Shown: piece by piece, positions 1 through 10,766 of the stretch
Layout of the letters: each line of letters starts with the position of its first letter
Position numbering within the stretch: the first letter of the stretch is position 1
Source of the DNA: Arthrobacter sp. MYb23
GTDB taxonomy: Bacteria > Actinomycetota > Actinomycetes > Actinomycetales > Micrococcaceae
Assembly (NCBI RefSeq): GCF_002979775.1
Contig: NZ_PCPR01000002.1
Span: 186,001 to 250,000, forward strand
Direction: 5' to 3'
DNA: 64,000 nt
Notes under the pieces: generated by a model
Told to the model about the DNA's origin: nothing
The model's input: only the letters and a program-made list of their open reading frames with translations
Database searches by the model: none
Program-made: the position numbers and the translations under genes

Positions 1-230
1 CAAAGCATGGCAACCGGAGCGCCATCCAGGAGCACGATCGAGCTGTTCCCGTACAAAGAACTGACATCCGGACGGGAGTGAAGAAGCGTGATGCTGTGAA
101 GATTGTGTCCAAGAACGGTGGCGGTTGCTTCGGCTTTGATGAGACCGCCCATGGCATCAATGACCTCATGGACGCGCATCGGAGTGGCGTCAACGTCAAG
201 GACGGGGACGCGTTGGCGCTCCGGAATCAT
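1..230 (-). CDS. WecB/TagA/CpsF-family glycosyltransferase, N-terminal part (runs off window)
   Basis: The reading frame is open from an ATG at 230-228 to the window edge, about 76 codons. It begins inside the stop of the upstream tsaC gene (ATGA overlap), so the two are translationally coupled. The visible protein opens with a strand like VPVLDVDATPM, then VLGHNLHSITLLHSRPD and a block ending SIVLLDGAPVAML. This resembles the N-terminal pattern of WecG/TagA/CpsF transferases, in which an early 'N...L..A..D' segment is followed by a 'L.DG.P' motif. These enzymes add N-acetylmannosamine or a similar sugar to an undecaprenyl-linked acceptor in wall or exopolysaccharide synthesis. The family call rests on this short segment only; donor and acceptor cannot be told. 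Confidence 0.6.
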   Translation of the reverse strand, partial: MIPERQRVPVLDVDATPMRVHEVIDAMGGLIKAEATATVLGHNLHSITLLHSRPDVSSLYGNSSIVLLDGAPVAML

Positions 231-1174
231 TCGGACTTGGCTTCGCTGGAGGCCTCCGGTTTAACCGTGTCTTGCTTTGAATCCCCGACGACGGCGGCTT
301 CGGTCACTTCGGCCGGCGCGTCGTCCGCTGGTGTGGCCTCATCGCTGGGACCCACGGCGTCAACGGCAGGCACAGATACATCTTCGGCAACAGCATTTTC
401 TGTGGCGTCTTCGAGTGCAGCTTCTTCAGCTTGGGTATCGTCAGCTTGGGTATCGTCAGCTTGGGCGTCTTCGGCTGCCGCGTCGTCCGCAGCCGGGGCC
501 TCTGCAGGAATGGCTTCGCCAACACCGAGGATGGAGGGAACAATTTCACGGAGCCGCTCAAGCTCAATGGCTCCTTGGCGCACCACCCGGAACGGAGTGG
601 ACGTGGCGTCAACGATCGTCGAGGGCAAGGCAGCGGTCCCCTTGACCGGACGGAAGCCGCCTTCAAGGTAGACCTCAACGGACTCCGCCAATTGAAGTCG
701 GGCTTCCGACGCCGTCTGAGCCGCCTCCTGGCCCGTCCGGTTGGCGGAAGAAACAGCTAAAGGACCTGTGAGTCCGAGGAGTTCCAAGGCGATCTGGTCA
801 TCGGGCATCCTGAGGGCCACAGTGCCCTTGGTTTCGCCGAGGTCCCAGTCCAAGGATGGCTGCGCGTGCAGGATCAGTGTCAGACCACCTGGCCAAAAGG
901 CCTGAGCCAGAGCGCGGGCATCGGCAGGTACGTCGGTGGCAAGTCCGTCCAGGGCATTGACCCGGGGAATCAGGACCGGAGGAGGCATTTGCCGGCTGCG
1001 CCCTTTGGAAGCCAACAACATGGTCACGGCCAACGGAGAGAAGGCATCTGCGGCAATGCCGTAGACGGTGTCCGTTGGCAGCACGACGCACTTCTTCTCG
1101 CTGATGGCGCGTTGGGCATGCTGAAGCCCTTCAGTCCGCTGGTCATCGGAAGTGCAGTTATAGGTTGTGGTCAC
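227..1174 (-). CDS. tsaC: L-threonylcarbamoyladenylate synthase (YrdC/Sua5 family) with long acidic tail
   Basis: It makes threonylcarbamoyl-AMP from threonine, bicarbonate and ATP, the first step of t6A37 modification of ANN-decoding tRNAs in the cytosol. Residues about 15-205 are the YrdC domain, with KKCVVLPTDTVYGIAADA near the start and the AVSSANRTGQEA motif near residue 140. After the domain comes roughly 100 residues of Ala/Asp/Glu-rich low-complexity tail, including short repeats of ADDTQ, which is not the globular Sua5 C-terminal domain. The start is GTG at 1174. It lies 12 bp after prmC, and its stop overlaps the start of the next gene. The order prfA-prmC-tsaC is typical of Actinobacteria. 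Confidence 0.92.
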   Translation of the reverse strand: MTTTYNCTSDDQRTEGLQHAQRAISEKKCVVLPTDTVYGIAADAFSPLAVTMLLASKGRSRQMPPPVLIPRVNALDGLATDVPADARALAQAFWPGGLTLILHAQPSLDWDLGETKGTVALRMPDDQIALELLGLTGPLAVSSANRTGQEAAQTASEARLQLAESVEVYLEGGFRPVKGTAALPSTIVDATSTPFRVVRQGAIELERLREIVPSILGVGEAIPAEAPAADDAAAEDAQADDTQADDTQAEEAALEDATENAVAEDVSVPAVDAVGPSDEATPADDAPAEVTEAAVVGDSKQDTVKPEASSEAKSE

Positions 1175-1186
1175 AGCGCTATTCTT

Positions 1187-2059
1187 TCACTCATCAGGAG
1201 ACAGGGTTGCCAGGATCGCGCTGGTTGCACGTTCCTTGCCGTTCAGGTCGTAGTGCGTGGTGACGTTGTTCCAACGTCCGGTTCGCTGAAGCATCCCGGC
1301 GATCCAAGCAGCTTGGACTTCCGCGTGCTCCATCACGAAATAACCACCGGGCTTAAGGAGGCGGGCCGCGGACGCCGCTGCCGCCGTCGGAAGTACCATG
1401 CCGTCCGCTCCCCCGCCATACAGTGCCTCCGGTGGATCGTGGAGAGCAACTTCAGGCTCTGTGGGGATCGCTTCGGCCGGAATATACGGCGGATTGGATA
1501 CCACGACGTCGAATGTTCCGTTGTGCTCAGGAAGGGCATCCCGGAGATCGCCTTCAACGAGAATGACGCCGAGAGGTTCGAGGTTCCTGGCAGCCCAGGC
1601 ATGCGCAAGCATGCTGTATTCAACCGCGTGAACTTCGGCACCCGGAACCTCGAAGGCGATGGAGCCGGCTATTGCGCCGGATCCCGTGCCAAGATCCACT
1701 ACCTTGGGGTTGGGCAATCCTGAGACGTGATCGATGACCAACTGCACCACCGACTCCGTTTCGGGACGAGGAATGAAGACGCCGGGTCCTACGCGCAACT
1801 CCAGATGCCGGAAATATGCAACACCCGTGATGTGCTGCAAGGGCACGCGCCCGGCCCGTTCCTCCACCAGTTCCCGGTAGCCATCGGGAGCAGGGGCATC
1901 GCCGAGCACCATGGCGCGCAGCCGTCCGAGGCCGACGCCAAGCAGGTGATCGGCAAGCAACTCCGCGTCAACCCGCGGGCTGGGCACGCCGGCGTCGGTT
2001 AATACGGCTGTAGCCTCGCGAACAGCGTCCGCGAGGCTCTGGCCTTGGTAAAACGTCAT
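1187..2059 (-). CDS. prmC: peptide chain release factor N(5)-glutamine methyltransferase
   Basis: It methylates the glutamine of the GGQ motif in RF1 and RF2 using S-adenosylmethionine. The 290-residue protein has the family's FIPRPETE block at residues 95-102, the SAM-binding DLGTGSGAIA at 122-131 and the substrate-glutamine binding NPPY at 189-192. The N-terminal helical domain that grips the release factor is present. It sits 45 bp downstream of prfA, its substrate gene, and just upstream of tsaC, so co-transcription is likely. Length and motifs are as expected for a functional enzyme. Confidence 0.95.
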   Translation of the reverse strand: MTFYQGQSLADAVREATAVLTDAGVPSPRVDAELLADHLLGVGLGRLRAMVLGDAPAPDGYRELVEERAGRVPLQHITGVAYFRHLELRVGPGVFIPRPETESVVQLVIDHVSGLPNPKVVDLGTGSGAIAGSIAFEVPGAEVHAVEYSMLAHAWAARNLEPLGVILVEGDLRDALPEHNGTFDVVVSNPPYIPAEAIPTEPEVALHDPPEALYGGGADGMVLPTAAAASAARLLKPGGYFVMEHAEVQAAWIAGMLQRTGRWNNVTTHYDLNGKERATSAILATLSPDE

Positions 2060-2104
2060 ATATGCACTCTGCTGTGTTGGTCCGCTGCCGCTGTTAGCAG
2101 GCAG

Positions 2105-3178
2105 CTATTCGCCGATGGCGTCCAGCCGCGCCTGCTCGTCCGCTTCAATGGCAGACTGGATCACCGGCTCCAAATCACCGTTCATCACGGCGTCAAGGTT
2201 GTAGGCCTTGTAACCGGTGCGGTGATCGGCGATACGGTTTTCCGGGAAGTTGTACGTGCGGATGCGCTCCGAACGGTCCATGGTGCGGATCTGTGACTTG
2301 CGCTGTTCCGAGTTGGCGGCGTCGATCTGTTCCTGCTGATGGGCCAGGAGACGGGCACGGAGAACACGCATACCGGCTTCGCGGTTCTGCAGTTGGGATT
2401 TCTCGTTTTGCATAGCCACGACGATGCCCGTGGGCAGGTGGGTGATGCGGACAGCAGAGTCAGTGGTGTTCACGGACTGTCCACCCGGACCGGACGAACG
2501 GTAAACGTCGATCTTGAGGTCGTTCTGGTTGATCTCAAGTTCTTCAGGCTCGTCGACTTCGGGGAGCACCAGCACACCGGCTGCTGACGTGTGGATGCGG
2601 CCCTGGGATTCAGTCACAGGAACACGCTGCACACGGTGAACGCCACCTTCAAACTTCAAACGCGCGAAAACGCCCTGCGCGGGGTCGTTGGAGTTGCCCT
2701 TGATGGCAACGGCAACATCCTTGTAGCCACCCAGATCGGATTCAGTGGCCGAAATCATTTCGGTCTTCCATCCGCGCGACTCCGCATAACGCATGTACAT
2801 GCGCAGAAGGTCGCCGGCGAACAAGGCAGCTTCGTCGCCACCTTCGCCGCCCTTCACTTCAAGGATGACGTTGCGGGCGTCGTCCGGATCACGCGGGATC
2901 AGCAGACGACGCAGCCGCTCCTGCGCCGCGGGAATCTGCTCTTCCAACTGCACAACTTCGGCAGCAAACTCGGGATCCTCGTCCGCCATTTCCTTGGCAG
3001 CTTCCATATCGTCATTGAGCCCGCGCCATTTGTTGTACGCCTCCACAATGCCCTGAAGCTGCGCAGACCGACGCCCCAGCTTCCTGGCTGCAGACTGATC
3101 AGCATAAACAGCAGGATCACTGAGCTGGGCCTGAATGGCAGCATGCTCATCAAGCAATCCCTGTACGGACTCAAACAT
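2105..3178 (-). CDS. prfA: peptide chain release factor 1
   Basis: It reads UAA and UAG stop codons and triggers peptide release on the ribosome. The 357-residue protein carries the RF1 signature PVT (PxT codon-reading tripeptide) at residues 187-189 and the catalytic GGQ at 232-234 within [17 protein letters not shown]. The PxT tripeptide separates it from prfB at 58149, which has SPF. The ATG at 3178 is preferred over a TTG six bases upstream because an AGAGG ribosome-binding site lies about seven bases before the ATG. It heads the prfA-prmC-tsaC set and follows rho across a large inverted repeat. Confidence 0.96.
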   Translation of the reverse strand: MFESVQGLLDEHAAIQAQLSDPAVYADQSAARKLGRRSAQLQGIVEAYNKWRGLNDDMEAAKEMADEDPEFAAEVVQLEEQIPAAQERLRRLLIPRDPDDARNVILEVKGGEGGDEAALFAGDLLRMYMRYAESRGWKTEMISATESDLGGYKDVAVAIKGNSNDPAQGVFARLKFEGGVHRVQRVPVTESQGRIHTSAAGVLVLPEVDEPEELEINQNDLKIDVYRSSGPGGQSVNTTDSAVRITHLPTGIVVAMQNEKSQLQNREAGMRVLRARLLAHQQEQIDAANSEQRKSQIRTMDRSERIRTYNFPENRIADHRTGYKAYNLDAVMNGDLEPVIQSAIEADEQARLDAIGE

Positions 3179-3295
3179 TTTCAAACCTCTTTCGACTCGC
3201 AGACAAGTCTAGTTGCGACGATTGGTGTCTTGACGACCAACCGCTCAAATAAGCCGGCCAGCGAAGGTGACGCCGGACGTAAAGGTGACGAGTCC

Positions 3296-3415
3296 GCCGT
3301 CGAGTAATTTTGCCGGCCCGGGAGTGGCATCGGGCCTGTCGTAGCGTTGCTGCTGACGTACGCAGTACGTCAGCAGCAACGCGAAGGGGCGGGGCCGGCA
3401 AAATTACTTGACGGC
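3296..3415. repeat. nested 120-bp inverted repeat between rho and prfA
   Basis: Two sets of inverted arms are nested. The outer arms, 3296-3319 and 3392-3415, are 24 bp with one mismatch. The inner arms, 3344-3361 and 3365-3382, are a perfect 18 bp around a 3-base loop. The element begins 17 bp past the rho stop and ends about 118 bp before the prfA start. As RNA from either strand it would fold into a long cruciform-like stem, so it may stop transcription after rho. The double-arm design is larger than an ordinary terminator and resembles an intergenic palindromic repeat unit; that reading is inference. No long U tract follows it on the minus strand. Confidence 0.8.
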
Positions 3416-3431
3416 CCCACCCCACGTAACG

Positions 3432-5594
<2,163 letters not shown>

Positions 5595-5899
5595 GAAGGA
5601 TCCTTCCCCCTCGACGGCGTCCAGAGCGAGAGCTGGACGCGATGATTTGTTCTGGGCTGCAGTTCAGATCTGCAGCCGGTGATTTGGGCCGTGCCTGATG
5701 GATTGTGGCCAACAGGGCCGGATACTGATCGTCATCACTGGATCCAGTTGCCCGGACAGCCGGCGTAGCGTTCAGGGAACAGAGAGATTTCTGCGGCACC
5801 TGAGACAGGCCGGAAAGAGACGACACCACCAACGTTGGCACAGTTGACGAAAGGTACGGCAAAACACCGAGATCCAAAATCAGGGAACTGCCCGCGGCT
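5595..5899 (-). promoter_or_regulatory. rho: rho leader / thrB-rho intergenic region
   Basis: These 305 bp between the thrB stop and the rho start hold no credible gene. A perfect 8-bp stem (5617-5624 with 5633-5640) sits about 22 bases upstream of the rho start codon, and a CTGCAG-loop-CTGCAG stem lies further up. Rho genes in other bacteria often have autoregulated leaders, so this may be a control region. No promoter elements stand out clearly. Confidence 0.4.
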
Positions 5900-6874
5900 T
5901 TACCGGCGGTGCACTTCCACTCTAGCACCTTGAACGTCCACAGCCAGCGTCATCACGCGCCAACTGACGTCGGGTGTGTTGACGGCCGTGAACGCCTCTA
6001 TGAATTCAACAACCGCGGCGGCTTGGTCAGGACCGTTTGCCAGCACCATCACCGTAGGACCTGCGCCGGATACAACGGCCGCGTGGCCCGCACTCCGGAG
6101 AGCTCCGAGGAGGTCGGCGCTGGGGCGCATGGCCTGCGCGCGGTAGCTCTGGTGGAGGTAGTCCTCCGTTCCGGGAAGCAGCAAAGCTGGATCCGCAGTG
6201 AGCGCATGGATCAACAGTGCTGCTCGTCCGGAATTCATGGCTGCCGCGTGGTGACCCACCGATGCGGGGAGCAGTCCACGCGCAGTTTCCGTAGCAAGTT
6301 CATAGTCCGGGACTGCCACAACGGGAATGACCGACGATGTGACGTCAGCGCGCGTGCTGCTGTACTGCTCGCTGTCCTGCCATGACAGCGCCAGTCCGCC
6401 GAAAATTGCGGGTGCGACGTTGTCCGGGTGCCCTTCCAACTCGCTGGTCAGCTGCAGGATCCAGTCACGGTCCTTACGGGATTCTGCGGGAACCAGAGCA
6501 TTGGCGGCAGTAACGGCGGCCACCACAGCCGAGGCTGACGACCCAAGTCCCCGACCATGCGGGTTGACGTTATCAGCAATGATTTTCAGGCCGGACCGCT
6601 GGTAGCCAAGGCGATCCAGGGCAAGATCAATGGCGCGCACCACCAAGTGACTGGCATCCCGCGGAAGAGAGTCAGCGCCCTCACCGGAGAGCTCGAACTC
6701 GAGCTCTCCGGTGTTGTGCGTTTCCACCGTCAAGGTGTCGTAAATAGACAGGGCCAAGCCGAGGCTGTCGTAACCGGGGCCCAGGTTGGCACTCGTGCCG
6801 GGGACCTTGACGGTCAGCCGCTGGCCTGCCGCGACGAAAGCACGATCGGTCGCGGTGGGCTGCGTTGATTCCAC
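5900..6874 (-). CDS. thrB: homoserine kinase (GHMP family)
   Basis: It phosphorylates homoserine with ATP to O-phosphohomoserine, the substrate of ThrC. The 324-residue protein has the GHMP motif 1 region KVPGTSANLGPGYDSLGLAL (about 23-42) and the ATP-binding loop PHGRGLGSSASAVVAA (105-120). The frame is open further upstream, but a GTG at 6874, two bases after the thrC stop, begins the conserved N-terminus, and upstream residues overlap thrC coding sequence. It is the last gene of hom-thrC-thrB, giving the complete branch from aspartate semialdehyde to threonine. Confidence 0.94.
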   Translation of the reverse strand: MESTQPTATDRAFVAAGQRLTVKVPGTSANLGPGYDSLGLALSIYDTLTVETHNTGELEFELSGEGADSLPRDASHLVVRAIDLALDRLGYQRSGLKIIADNVNPHGRGLGSSASAVVAAVTAANALVPAESRKDRDWILQLTSELEGHPDNVAPAIFGGLALSWQDSEQYSSTRADVTSSVIPVVAVPDYELATETARGLLPASVGHHAAAMNSGRAALLIHALTADPALLLPGTEDYLHQSYRAQAMRPSADLLGALRSAGHAAVVSGAGPTVMVLANGPDQAAAVVEFIEAFTAVNTPDVSWRVMTLAVDVQGARVEVHRR

Positions 6875-6876
6875 TC

Positions 6877-7980
6877 TTAGTTTTCTTCCAGTCCCAGTTC
6901 TGCGGCAACGGTGACGACGTCGTTCGGCACTTTGACGGGCTGGACATCGCTGCCGTCTTCGGTACGGAGGGCCCACTGCGGGTCCTTGAGTCCATGCCCC
7001 GTAACGGTGATGACGATGGTTTTGCCGGACGGAACTTCGCCTGCGGCGTGCTTCTTGATCAAGCCCGCAACACCGGCAGCGGAGCCGGGTTCGACGAAAA
7101 CGCCTTCCTTGGCGGACAACCAGCGGTGGGCGGCCAGAATCTCATCATCGGTGACAGCCTCAATCAGTCCGCCCGATTCGTCACGGGCCGCAACTGCGGT
7201 CTCCCACGATGCCGGGTTACCGATGCGGATGGCGGTGGCGATCGTGTCTGGTTCAGTGATCGGGTGCCCCGCAACGAACGGCGCGGCTCCAGCGGCCTGG
7301 AAGCCCCACATGACCGGCGTCTTTGTGGATACAGCCGGAAGCGTTCCGTTGGCGGTCTCGAAAGGCGCGGAGTATTCCTTGTAGCCCTTCCAGTAGGCAG
7401 TGATATTGCCGGCATTGCCAACGGGCAGCACGTGGATGTCGGGGGCATCGCCCAGGCTGTCCACAACTTCAAAGGCCCCGGTCTTCTGGCCCTGGATGCG
7501 CGCCGGGTTCACGGAGTTCACCAGGAACACGGGATAGGCTTCCCCGAGTTTCCGGGCGATGTCCAAACAGTTGTCAAAGTTGCCGTCAACCTGGAGCAGG
7601 GTGGCACCATGGGCGATGGCCTGGCTCAGCTTGCCCATGGAGATCTTGCCTTCCGGTACCAGAACGGCACACTTGAGGCCGGCGGCAGTGGCATAGGCCG
7701 CTGCTGAAGCGGACGTGTTGCCTGTGGAGGCGCAAACCACAGCCTTGGCACCGGCCTCCACGGCTGCCGTCATGGCCATGGTCATGCCGCGGTCTTTGAA
7801 CGAACCCGTGGGGTTCATGCCTTCGACCTTCAGGTATACCTCGGAGCCGGTGAGCTCGGAAAGCTTCTGCGCGTGGACGAGCGGCGTGCCGCCCTCGCCG
7901 AGGGTGATGACCTTGGTGGCTTCCGTTACAGGCAAACGATCAGCGTATTCGCGGATTACTCCGCGCCATTGGTGAGCCAC
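6877..7980 (-). CDS. thrC: threonine synthase
   Basis: PLP enzyme converting O-phosphohomoserine to threonine. The 367-residue protein carries the PLP-lysine block [11 protein letters not shown] with Lys62 as the probable Schiff-base residue, and the glycine-rich phosphate-binding stretch [14 protein letters not shown]. This is the short bacterial/actinobacterial type rather than the long E. coli type. The GTG start directly abuts the hom stop codon with no intervening base, so it is almost surely co-translated with hom. Confidence 0.95.
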   Translation of the reverse strand: MAHQWRGVIREYADRLPVTEATKVITLGEGGTPLVHAQKLSELTGSEVYLKVEGMNPTGSFKDRGMTMAMTAAVEAGAKAVVCASTGNTSASAAAYATAAGLKCAVLVPEGKISMGKLSQAIAHGATLLQVDGNFDNCLDIARKLGEAYPVFLVNSVNPARIQGQKTGAFEVVDSLGDAPDIHVLPVGNAGNITAYWKGYKEYSAPFETANGTLPAVSTKTPVMWGFQAAGAAPFVAGHPITEPDTIATAIRIGNPASWETAVAARDESGGLIEAVTDDEILAAHRWLSAKEGVFVEPGSAAGVAGLIKKHAAGEVPSGKTIVITVTGHGLKDPQWALRTEDGSDVQPVKVPNDVVTVAAELGLEEN

Positions 7981-9297
7981 TTAGACCCCTTCTACCCGCA
8001 GTACGGATGTTACAGAATTGATGACGTCCAGGCCTTTGACGGCCTCAACGGTTGCCGCAAGTGCAGCTTCGGACGCACGGTGCGTCACGATTTTCAGTTC
8101 GGCTGACTCAACGTTGGAGGAAGAGTCACGGTGGATCGTTTGGCGCATGGTTTCGATCGAAACGCCATTTTCGGCAAAGATGTGAGCAATCCGGGCCAGC
8201 ACGCCGGCTTGGTCAGCGACATCGAGGCCGATGTAGTAGCTCGTGGTGGATGCATCGATGGCCAGGGCCGGGACGTGACCCGTGGTGGTTTCCGTGCGCC
8301 CGGGACCGCCGAGGACCAAGCGCCGCGCAGCGGAGACGAGGTCACCCAGCACGGCAGATGCGGTGGGGGTTCCGCCTGCGCCCTGGCCATAGAACATCAG
8401 TTCGCCGGCGTTCTCCGCCTCGATGAAGACGGCGTTGAAAGCGCCACGGACAGCGGCCAGCGGGTGTTCACGCGGCAGGAGGGTGGGGTGGACGCGCACG
8501 GAAATGCCGCCGCCGTTGTCCGATGAGTCGATCTTCTCAACAATTGCGAGCAGCTTGATCACAAAGCCGGCCTCCTTGGCGGAGGCGATGTCTGCTGCGC
8601 TGACCTTGGTGATGCCTTCGCAATAGACATCGTCCAGCGAGAAGCGCGTGTGGAAGGACAATGACGCAAGGATTGCTGCTTTGGCTGCAGCGTCGTGGCC
8701 TTCGACGTCGGCAGTGGGGTCCGCTTCCGCGTATCCCAGACGCTGGGCCTCGGCCAGGGCATCGGAGAACTGCGCACCAGTGGTGTCCATCTGGTCCAGG
8801 ATGAAGTTTGTGGTGCCGTTGACGATGCCCAGCACGCGGGTGATGCGATCTCCGGACAGGCTGTCGCGGATGGGGCGCAGGATAGGGATGGCTCCGGCGA
8901 CGGCGGCTTCGTAAGACAGCTGGACTCCGGCCTTGTCAGCCTCTTCGTACAGAGTGGGGCCATCCTGTGCAAGCAGGGCCTTGTTGCCGGTGACGACGCA
9001 CGCGCCGTTTTGGATAGCCGTCAGGATCAGCGAACGGGCGGGCTCGATGCCGCCCATGAGTTCGATGACCAGGTCTGCTTCCTTGACCAAAGTATCGGCA
9101 TCGGTGGTGAACAGTTCGCGCGGCAGTTCGACGTCACGCGGAGAGTCGATATTACGCACGGCGATGCCGGAAAGTTCCAGACGTGCACCGCTGCGGGCAG
9201 CGAGGGCCTCGGCGTCGTCAATCAGAATCCGCGCAACCTGGGCCCCAACGTTGCCACAGCCCAGCAGGGCCACCTTCAAGGTTCGCACTTCAGACAT
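7981..9297 (-). CDS. hom: homoserine dehydrogenase
   Basis: It reduces aspartate semialdehyde to homoserine, the entry to threonine and methionine synthesis. The 438-residue protein opens with a Rossmann motif LLGCGNVGAQVARIL (about 11-25). It has the catalytic domain with GIVNGTTNFILDQM near residue 155, and ends in an ACT regulatory domain (about 360-430, beginning YYIGLDVADQAGVLARIAHI), which implies feedback control by threonine. Its ATG lies 8 bp inside the end of lysA, so the two are coupled. Confidence 0.96.
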   Translation of the reverse strand: MSEVRTLKVALLGCGNVGAQVARILIDDAEALAARSGARLELSGIAVRNIDSPRDVELPRELFTTDADTLVKEADLVIELMGGIEPARSLILTAIQNGACVVTGNKALLAQDGPTLYEEADKAGVQLSYEAAVAGAIPILRPIRDSLSGDRITRVLGIVNGTTNFILDQMDTTGAQFSDALAEAQRLGYAEADPTADVEGHDAAAKAAILASLSFHTRFSLDDVYCEGITKVSAADIASAKEAGFVIKLLAIVEKIDSSDNGGGISVRVHPTLLPREHPLAAVRGAFNAVFIEAENAGELMFYGQGAGGTPTASAVLGDLVSAARRLVLGGPGRTETTTGHVPALAIDASTTSYYIGLDVADQAGVLARIAHIFAENGVSIETMRQTIHRDSSSNVESAELKIVTHRASEAALAATVEAVKGLDVINSVTSVLRVEGV

Positions 9298-10762
9298 TCG
9301 CCACTCCCATGTCGCGGTTCAAGAGATCTTCTTCGGTTTCCCCGCGGACAATCAGCCGGGCGGCTCCGTCGCGTACAGCGACAACGCCAGGCCGGGCCAG
9401 GTAGTTGTAGTTGCTGGAGAGGGCCCAGCAGTAGGCGCCGGTACCCGGTACTGCGAGCAAATCACCGGCTGCCACATCCGCGGGCAGATATACATCTCTA
9501 ACAACTATGTCGCCGCTCTCGCAATGTTTGCCCACTACTCGGGACAACTGCGGAGCCGCATCCGAGTCCCGGGACGCCAAAATTGCCGAATAATCCGCGT
9601 CGTAAAGCACCGGGCGGGCGTTGTCGCTCATTCCGCCGTCCACCGACACATAGCGCCGTGGATACGTAACGTTCTTTTGTACTTCTTCACCCTCAGGGGC
9701 GTCAACGCGGACGGTTTTGAGCGTGCCGACTTCGTACAGCGTGAAGGTTGTGCTGCCCACGATCGCCCGTCCGGGTTCAATGGAGATGCGCGGCGGCGTG
9801 ATGTTCACCTCAGCACACTTGGAGCGTACGACGGCAGCCATGGCCTGCGCGATCTCTGCGGGCGGACGCGGAGTATCCACCGGCGTGTAGGCGATTCCGT
9901 AGCCTCCGCCCAGGTCCAGCTCGGGCATGACGATGGAGTACTTGGACTGCATGGCGGCAAGGAAGCCCAGGAGTTTCTCCGCTGCTACGGCAAAGCCGTC
10001 GGGCTCGAAGATCTGCGAGCCGATGTGGCAGTGAAGTCCCAGGAGCTCGACGCTGTCGTAGGAGGTTGCTGCAGCCACTGCTTCCTCGGCCGCGGACAGG
10101 CCCGCTTCCTCAGTGGAGTCCCCGGCCATGGAAAGGCCAAACTTCTGGTCCTCGTGTGCGGTGGCGATGAACTCGTGGGTGTGCGCGTGCACACCAGGAG
10201 TCAGGCGCAGCATGACCTTGGCAACCTCGCCGCGGCTGGAAGCTATCTTGGCCACCCGCTCCAGTTCATCGAGGCTGTCCACCACGATCCTGCCAAGCTT
10301 CATGTCCAGGGCGCGGTTGATCTCGGCGTAAGACTTGTTATTGCCGTGTAAGCCGAGGTTGGAGCCGTCGATTCCTGCGCGGGCGGCGACAGCGAGTTCG
10401 CCACCGGAACACGTATCCAGGCGCAGGCCCTCTTCTGCCACCCAACTGGCCACCGCGGTGCACAGGAAGGACTTGCCTGCATAGTAGACGTCCACTCCCC
10501 CGCAAATGTCAGCGAAGGCGGCGTCGAAGGCGTCCTTGAAGGCCCGGGCCCGGGCGCGGAAGTCCGATTCGCTCATGACAAACAGCGGAGTTCCGAACTG
10601 TTCCTTGAGCTCACTGACGGAGAGACCATCAACGGTGACCTCACCGGCGTCGTTCTTCTCAACGCCGGCAGCCCACATGGGCGCCTGCAGTGCGTTGAGG
10701 TCCCCGGGAACGGCCAACCACTCGGGAGCAAGCGGAGATGCGTGATCAGCAGCTTGGTTCAT
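9290..10762 (-). CDS. lysA: diaminopimelate decarboxylase
   Basis: PLP fold-III enzyme releasing CO2 from meso-diaminopimelate to give lysine. The 490-residue protein has the PLP-lysine segment VYYAGKSFLCTAVASW, the GLHCHIGSQIFEPD block and the C-terminal substrate block with CESGD. The open frame extends far upstream through argS, but the ATG at 10762 is the first start after the argS stop (4-bp gap) and begins a family-typical N-terminus. It is followed by hom with an 8-bp overlap, linking lysine and threonine branches in one transcript. Confidence 0.95.
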   Translation of the reverse strand: MNQAADHASPLAPEWLAVPGDLNALQAPMWAAGVEKNDAGEVTVDGLSVSELKEQFGTPLFVMSESDFRARARAFKDAFDAAFADICGGVDVYYAGKSFLCTAVASWVAEEGLRLDTCSGGELAVAARAGIDGSNLGLHGNNKSYAEINRALDMKLGRIVVDSLDELERVAKIASSRGEVAKVMLRLTPGVHAHTHEFIATAHEDQKFGLSMAGDSTEEAGLSAAEEAVAAATSYDSVELLGLHCHIGSQIFEPDGFAVAAEKLLGFLAAMQSKYSIVMPELDLGGGYGIAYTPVDTPRPPAEIAQAMAAVVRSKCAEVNITPPRISIEPGRAIVGSTTFTLYEVGTLKTVRVDAPEGEEVQKNVTYPRRYVSVDGGMSDNARPVLYDADYSAILASRDSDAAPQLSRVVGKHCESGDIVVRDVYLPADVAAGDLLAVPGTGAYCWALSSNYNYLARPGVVAVRDGAARLIVRGETEEDLLNRDMGVANV

Positions 10763-10766
10763 TGCC

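Noticed and set aside
8933..10351. 472-codon plus-strand open frame opposite hom and lysA
   Set aside because: It spans two verified genes on the other strand and shows no protein-like motifs.
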